A stretch of 64,000 nucleotides of DNA. Origin: CADEED01 sp039931065 (GTDB lineage Bacteria; Pseudomonadota; Gammaproteobacteria; Steroidobacterales; Steroidobacteraceae). The notes under the pieces were generated by a model, which was given only the letters and a program-made list of their open reading frames with translations, did not search any database and had not been told where the DNA came from. The stretch covers positions 62,001-126,000 of the forward strand of contig JBDTSP010000005.1 of the NCBI GenBank assembly GCA_039931065.1, written 5' to 3'. Shown here in pieces: positions 60,585 to 64,000 of this stretch. A program made the position numbers and the translations under genes. Every line of letters starts with the position of its first letter. The stretch's first letter is position 1.

Positions 60585-62789
60585 ATGTCCTTCGAGAACT
60601 CCATGCAGCCCTACGCCCAGCTGGTGCGCTCGCTCGTGCCGCGGGCGAATGCCGTCAGCCTGTTCGACGAAGCGGGCAAGTTGCTGTGGTCGAGCGCCGC
60701 GAGTTCGAATCCGGACCTGTTCGCCCTGGTGCTCGAAGGGATCTCGCGTTTCGAACAGGACCGCGACACCGTGGGACAACAATGCGCGTTGCCCGACGAG
60801 GCGCCGGCCTATCTATTCTGGCTGCGCGACGCGCGCGGCGGTGTCGCCGCGATCATGGCCGTGGTCTGCAACCGCCTGCCCTCCGACGCACACGTGTTGC
60901 CGTTCTCGTATGTCCACGACCATCTCAAACCCGCGCTCGAGCTGCTGCGCCGCGACCTGCTGGCGCGCGCCGACATCGAGTCGTTGCACGAATCGCTGAC
61001 CGCGCGCGACAAGGATCTCGAGCTGCTGCTGTCGGTGACGGGTTCGCACCCGAGTTCCTCCGGTTCCGACGACCTTCAATCCTTGTTAGCCAACGCCGCC
61101 GGGCACCTGAAATGCGTGCTCGCCGGCATTGTCGTTCCCGACAAGGGACTGGTGCTCACGTATCCCGAAGGCGGCGACGTAAGCATCCTCACGCGCACCC
61201 AGCGGCAGCTGCTGGCGGTCACGCAGACCCGGCGCGATCCTCTGGTGATCAACCGGATCGCGACCCAGGCCGGCCAGGTCGCGATTCCGTATCGCATCCT
61301 CGCCTGCCCGCTGCGGCAGGGTTCGGGCCGCACATCAGGCGTACTCGCGCTGTTCCGCAAGCTCGACGCTCCTGAATTCGTGGGCCGCGACGTACACCTG
61401 GCCGATCTCGTGGCGCACAAGATCGCGGCCAGCATCGAGACCAGCTACGACGCATTGTCGGGGCTGCTGACCCGCGCGGCGCTCGAACAACGCGTCAAGC
61501 TCATGTTCAACGAAGCCGGGTCTCGCGGGCAGCGCTGGAGCCTGCTGTACGTTGACATCGACGAATTGCACGTCATCAACGAAAACTTCGGCATGCACGT
61601 AGGCGACCAGGCCATCGCGCAGATCGGGGAGCTGCTGCGCAAACACCTGCCGGCCAGCTCTTTTGCCGCGCGTATCTCCGGTGACCGCTTCGCGATCGCC
61701 ATGCCGTCGGATATCGACGAGGCCGCGATGTTCGGCGAGGGCTTGCGCGAGGGCGTCACCCGACTATCTACCGCGGGCGTCGACGCGCGTTTCCGGCTGT
61801 CGATCAGCCTCGGCTGCACGCCGTTCAGCGGGCGCGATGGCGATCTCGGCCGTTCGCTGGCCGAGGCGGAGTCGGCCTGCAAGGCGGCCAAGGATCGCGG
61901 CCGCAACCGCCTCGAGAGTTTCCAGGAAAACGACGTCAGCATCATCCGCCGTTTCACCGACATCAACGTCGCCACCGACGTGCGCGCCGCGCTGGCGGAA
62001 AACCGCCTGCGGCTGGTCGCGCAGATGATCGTGCCTTTCACCGATTCAGCCGATGCGAAACCGCACTACGAGATGCTGCTGCGCATGCTCGATCCCGAAG
62101 GCAACACGATCGGTCCGGACCGTTTCCTGTCGGCGGCGCTGCGTTACCAGATGATGCCCACGATCGATCGCTGGGTGATCTCGACCGTCATCGAACTGCT
62201 GCGTCCGCGCCGCGAGTTGCTGATCAACGCGCCGGTGGTCTTCACCATTAATTTCTCCGGCCAGTCGCTGACCGACGACGAATTCCCCGACTACGTCATT
62301 CGCAGCATCGAAAGCAGCCGCATAAACCCGGCGGTTTTCTGCTTCGAACTCACAGAGAGTGCGGCGGTCGCCAGCATGGAAGTCGCCGAGGCGCTCATGT
62401 CGCGCCTGCGCAAACTGGGCTGCGGCGTGGCGTTGGATGACTTCGGCACCGGGTTGTCGTCGCTCTCCTATCTACGTTCCATGCCGGTCTCGATGCTCAA
62501 GATCGACGGCAGCTTCGTGCGCGATATCCTGCGCGACGAACGCGCCGAATCGATGGTGCGCGCGATCGCGCAGCTGGCGCGCGCGATGAACATCACGACG
62601 GTCGCCGAATACGTCGAAACCGAGGAGATCCGCACGCGGGTGCGCTCACTCGGTGTCGACTACGGACAGGGATTCGCCATCGCGCGTCCGGTGCCGGTGG
62701 GCGAAGTACTCGATGTGTTGCCGGTGCTCGCGGCCGCGACGCCCGGCGCTTTCCTGGTCGACGAACAACAGGTGCTACAGACCGGCTGA
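60585..62789 (+). CDS. GGDEF/EAL-domain protein with degenerate GGDEF
   Basis: I use the ATG at 60585, giving 734 residues; the long upstream frame overlaps envC. A GAF-like region (about 140-300) precedes a GGDEF domain whose catalytic motif is reduced to ISGDRF, so it should not make cyclic di-GMP. The EAL domain has YEMLLRML in place of EAL, FELTESAAV, LDDFGTGLSSLSYLRSMPVSMLKIDGSFV and AEYVETEE, so the metal ligands beyond the first motif are kept and phosphodiesterase activity is possible. It lies between envC and ctpA, an unusual insertion in this conserved block. Confidence 0.9.
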   Translation: MSFENSMQPYAQLVRSLVPRANAVSLFDEAGKLLWSSAASSNPDLFALVLEGISRFEQDRDTVGQQCALPDEAPAYLFWLRDARGGVAAIMAVVCNRLPSDAHVLPFSYVHDHLKPALELLRRDLLARADIESLHESLTARDKDLELLLSVTGSHPSSSGSDDLQSLLANAAGHLKCVLAGIVVPDKGLVLTYPEGGDVSILTRTQRQLLAVTQTRRDPLVINRIATQAGQVAIPYRILACPLRQGSGRTSGVLALFRKLDAPEFVGRDVHLADLVAHKIAASIETSYDALSGLLTRAALEQRVKLMFNEAGSRGQRWSLLYVDIDELHVINENFGMHVGDQAIAQIGELLRKHLPASSFAARISGDRFAIAMPSDIDEAAMFGEGLREGVTRLSTAGVDARFRLSISLGCTPFSGRDGDLGRSLAEAESACKAAKDRGRNRLESFQENDVSIIRRFTDINVATDVRAALAENRLRLVAQMIVPFTDSADAKPHYEMLLRMLDPEGNTIGPDRFLSAALRYQMMPTIDRWVISTVIELLRPRRELLINAPVVFTINFSGQSLTDDEFPDYVIRSIESSRINPAVFCFELTESAAVASMEVAEALMSRLRKLGCGVALDDFGTGLSSLSYLRSMPVSMLKIDGSFVRDILRDERAESMVRAIAQLARAMNITTVAEYVETEEIRTRVRSLGVDYGQGFAIARPVPVGEVLDVLPVLAAATPGAFLVDEQQVLQTG

Positions 62790-62817
62790 TTGCGATCCGG
62801 TGTTAACATCCGCGCCC

Positions 62818-64000
62818 ATGAAGCTTTTGGCTCTAGGGGTGGTGATCGGCTTCCTCATCGCGCTCGCCGGCGCTGTGTTCGCACATCGCGAAGCCGTCAT
62901 TCCGGCAGCCGAGGTGCGCCCGGTCGTGCCCTCGCGCGAGCCGCCGCTGAGCGCCGGTGAAACGGCGCAGCTCTCCGAAGTCCTCGAACGCGTCAAACGT
63001 GAATACGTCGACGAGGTCAAGCAGCCCGAACTGCTCGACGATGCGCTGCGCGGCCTGGTCGGCGGACTCGATCCGTATTCTTCCTATCTCGACGCCGAGG
63101 AATACGCCGACCTGCGCGTCAGCACCGCCGGCACGTACGCCGGCATCGGCATCGAAGTGTCGACCGCGGACCGGGCGCTGCGCGTCGTGCGGCCGTTCCG
63201 CGATTCACCGGCCGCCGCGGCCGGCATTCGCAGTGGCGACATGATCGCGGCGATCGACGGTCAATCCGTTGGCAGCGATCTCGACGGCGCCATGGTGCGT
63301 ATGCGCGGCCCGCGTGGCTCCATCGTCAAACTCGTGGTGGTGCGCGCCGGCCAGACGCTGCCGCTCGAATTCGCGGTGGAACGCGCCCAGGTCGAAGTTC
63401 ACAGCGTCGCGACGCTCGCGTTTGAGGGGGGCTATCTATATGCCCGCATCACCACCTTCAGCGACACGACCGCCGAGGATTTCGCGGCCGGCATCACCCG
63501 CCTGCGCCGCGACCTCGATTCGAAGCCGCGTGGCGTGATCATCGACTTGCGCAACAATCCGGGCGGCGTGCTCGAGTCCGCAGTCGAAGTCGCGGATCAA
63601 CTGCTGGAAGAGGGCGTCATCGTCACGGCCGAGGGCCGCACGCCCGCGTCGCGTTTCAGCATGGATGCCACACCGGGCGACATCCTGCCCGGCGTGCGCG
63701 TGGTGGTGCTGGTCAACGGCACCACGGCTTCCGCGGCCGAAATCCTCGCCGGCGCGTTGCAGGATCATCGCCGCGCCGTGTTGTTAGGCCGGCGCACTTT
63801 CGGCAAGGGTTCCGTGCAGACGGTCATGCCGCTCAACGGCGGGCGCGCCATCAAGCTCACCACCTCACGTTATTTCACGCCGTCGGGCCGCTCCATCCAG
63901 GGCCGTGGCATCGATCCCGACGAGGTGTGCGAAAACGTGGATGCCGCGCCGATGGATCTCGAGGATGCACGCGTGCGTCAGCAGCTTGCCACGCGGGACA
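62818..64000 (+). CDS. ctpA: S41 carboxyl-terminal processing peptidase, incomplete at window end
   Basis: The frame is open from the ATG at 62818 to the window edge, 394 codons, so the C-terminus is not visible. An N-terminal membrane segment (LLALGVVIGFLIALAGAV) precedes a PDZ domain (about residues 100-190, GIGIEV, DMIAAIDGQSV). The S41 domain follows with catalytic Ser305 in NGTTASAAEIL and Lys330 in TFGKGSVQT. These enzymes trim exported proteins, including regulators of peptidoglycan hydrolases. It sits downstream of envC, as in many gammaproteobacteria. Confidence 0.95.
   Translation, partial: MKLLALGVVIGFLIALAGAVFAHREAVIPAAEVRPVVPSREPPLSAGETAQLSEVLERVKREYVDEVKQPELLDDALRGLVGGLDPYSSYLDAEEYADLRVSTAGTYAGIGIEVSTADRALRVVRPFRDSPAAAAGIRSGDMIAAIDGQSVGSDLDGAMVRMRGPRGSIVKLVVVRAGQTLPLEFAVERAQVEVHSVATLAFEGGYLYARITTFSDTTAEDFAAGITRLRRDLDSKPRGVIIDLRNNPGGVLESAVEVADQLLEEGVIVTAEGRTPASRFSMDATPGDILPGVRVVVLVNGTTASAAEILAGALQDHRRAVLLGRRTFGKGSVQTVMPLNGGRAIKLTTSRYFTPSGRSIQGRGIDPDEVCENVDAAPMDLEDARVRQQLATRD

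Overview
The window reads as one GC-rich (roughly 65% by eye) gammaproteobacterial chromosome segment. The nearest match in gene content is the Steroidobacteraceae/Xanthomonadales group. Grounds are dnaN-recF-gyrB in replication-origin order, a glnA-DUF4124-ntrB-ntrC block, a gpsA-secB-grxC-rhodanese-envC-ctpA block, large carbohydrate-type TonB-dependent receptors and a xanthomonadin/aryl-polyene pigment cluster with a chorismatase. The genus is inference. I see no rRNA, tRNA, CRISPR array or intact insertion sequence.

Layout. 1-4.6 kb: dnaN, recF, gyrB, with two parS-like centromere sites inside recF and a perfect TATAAT just before gyrB. 4.7-9.1 kb: a frameshifted, internally deleted remnant, an M13 lipoprotein peptidase, a secreted GH11 xylanase with a CBM60-like module and a small unknown gene. 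9.0-12.3 kb: periplasmic nucleoside hydrolase, then a compact phospholipid operon (CDP-alcohol phosphotransferase, PlsC-like, CdsA-like). 12.3-14.5 kb: an ECF sigma-factor remnant and a bufferin (copper-buffering RiPP) operon bufA1-B-C. 14.9-25.1 kb: three TonB-dependent receptors, two of them tandem paralogs with a conserved leader. 25.1-42.6 kb: aryl polyene cluster as two divergent operons. 42.6-45.6 kb: glyS-glyQ. 45.7-46.8 kb: RES/Xre-type toxin-antitoxin pair. 46.9-51.8 kb: sigma54/NtrC-type glnA promoter, glnA, a DUF4124 protein, ntrB, ntrC. 51.8-52.4 kb: a perfect 33-bp inverted repeat and a 52-residue membrane protein. 52.4-55.2 kb: class 1B pyrD, a TonB-domain protein, trmL. 55.4-56.9 kb: a cytochrome c peroxidase remnant running into a histidine kinase. 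56.9-64 kb: gpsA, secB, grxC, rhodanese, envC, a GGDEF/EAL protein with a degenerate GGDEF motif, and the start of ctpA.

How the genes work together. The pigment cluster appears self-sufficient. The chorismatase would make hydroxybenzoate, the AMP-ligase load it on an acyl carrier protein, ketosynthases plus chain-length factor, ketoreductase and hotdog dehydratases extend it as a polyene, and acyl/glycosyltransferases with LolA-like, DUF3261 and MMPL proteins attach it to lipid and move it to the outer membrane. Both divergent arms carry their own ACP, ketosynthase, ApeI-like and ApeP-like dehydratase. The xylanase and one receptor sit near LacI-type palindromes, which suggests polysaccharide-responsive control. 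glnA and ntrBC form the nitrogen-control circuit.

Points most worth checking: the paired parS sites in recF, the two-armed pigment cluster, the bufferin operon with no adjacent bufD, the 33-bp palindrome after ntrC, rare Leu codons confined to fixed codon pairs, and the slippery A AAA AAC sequence directly before a stop in the 4.7-kb remnant.
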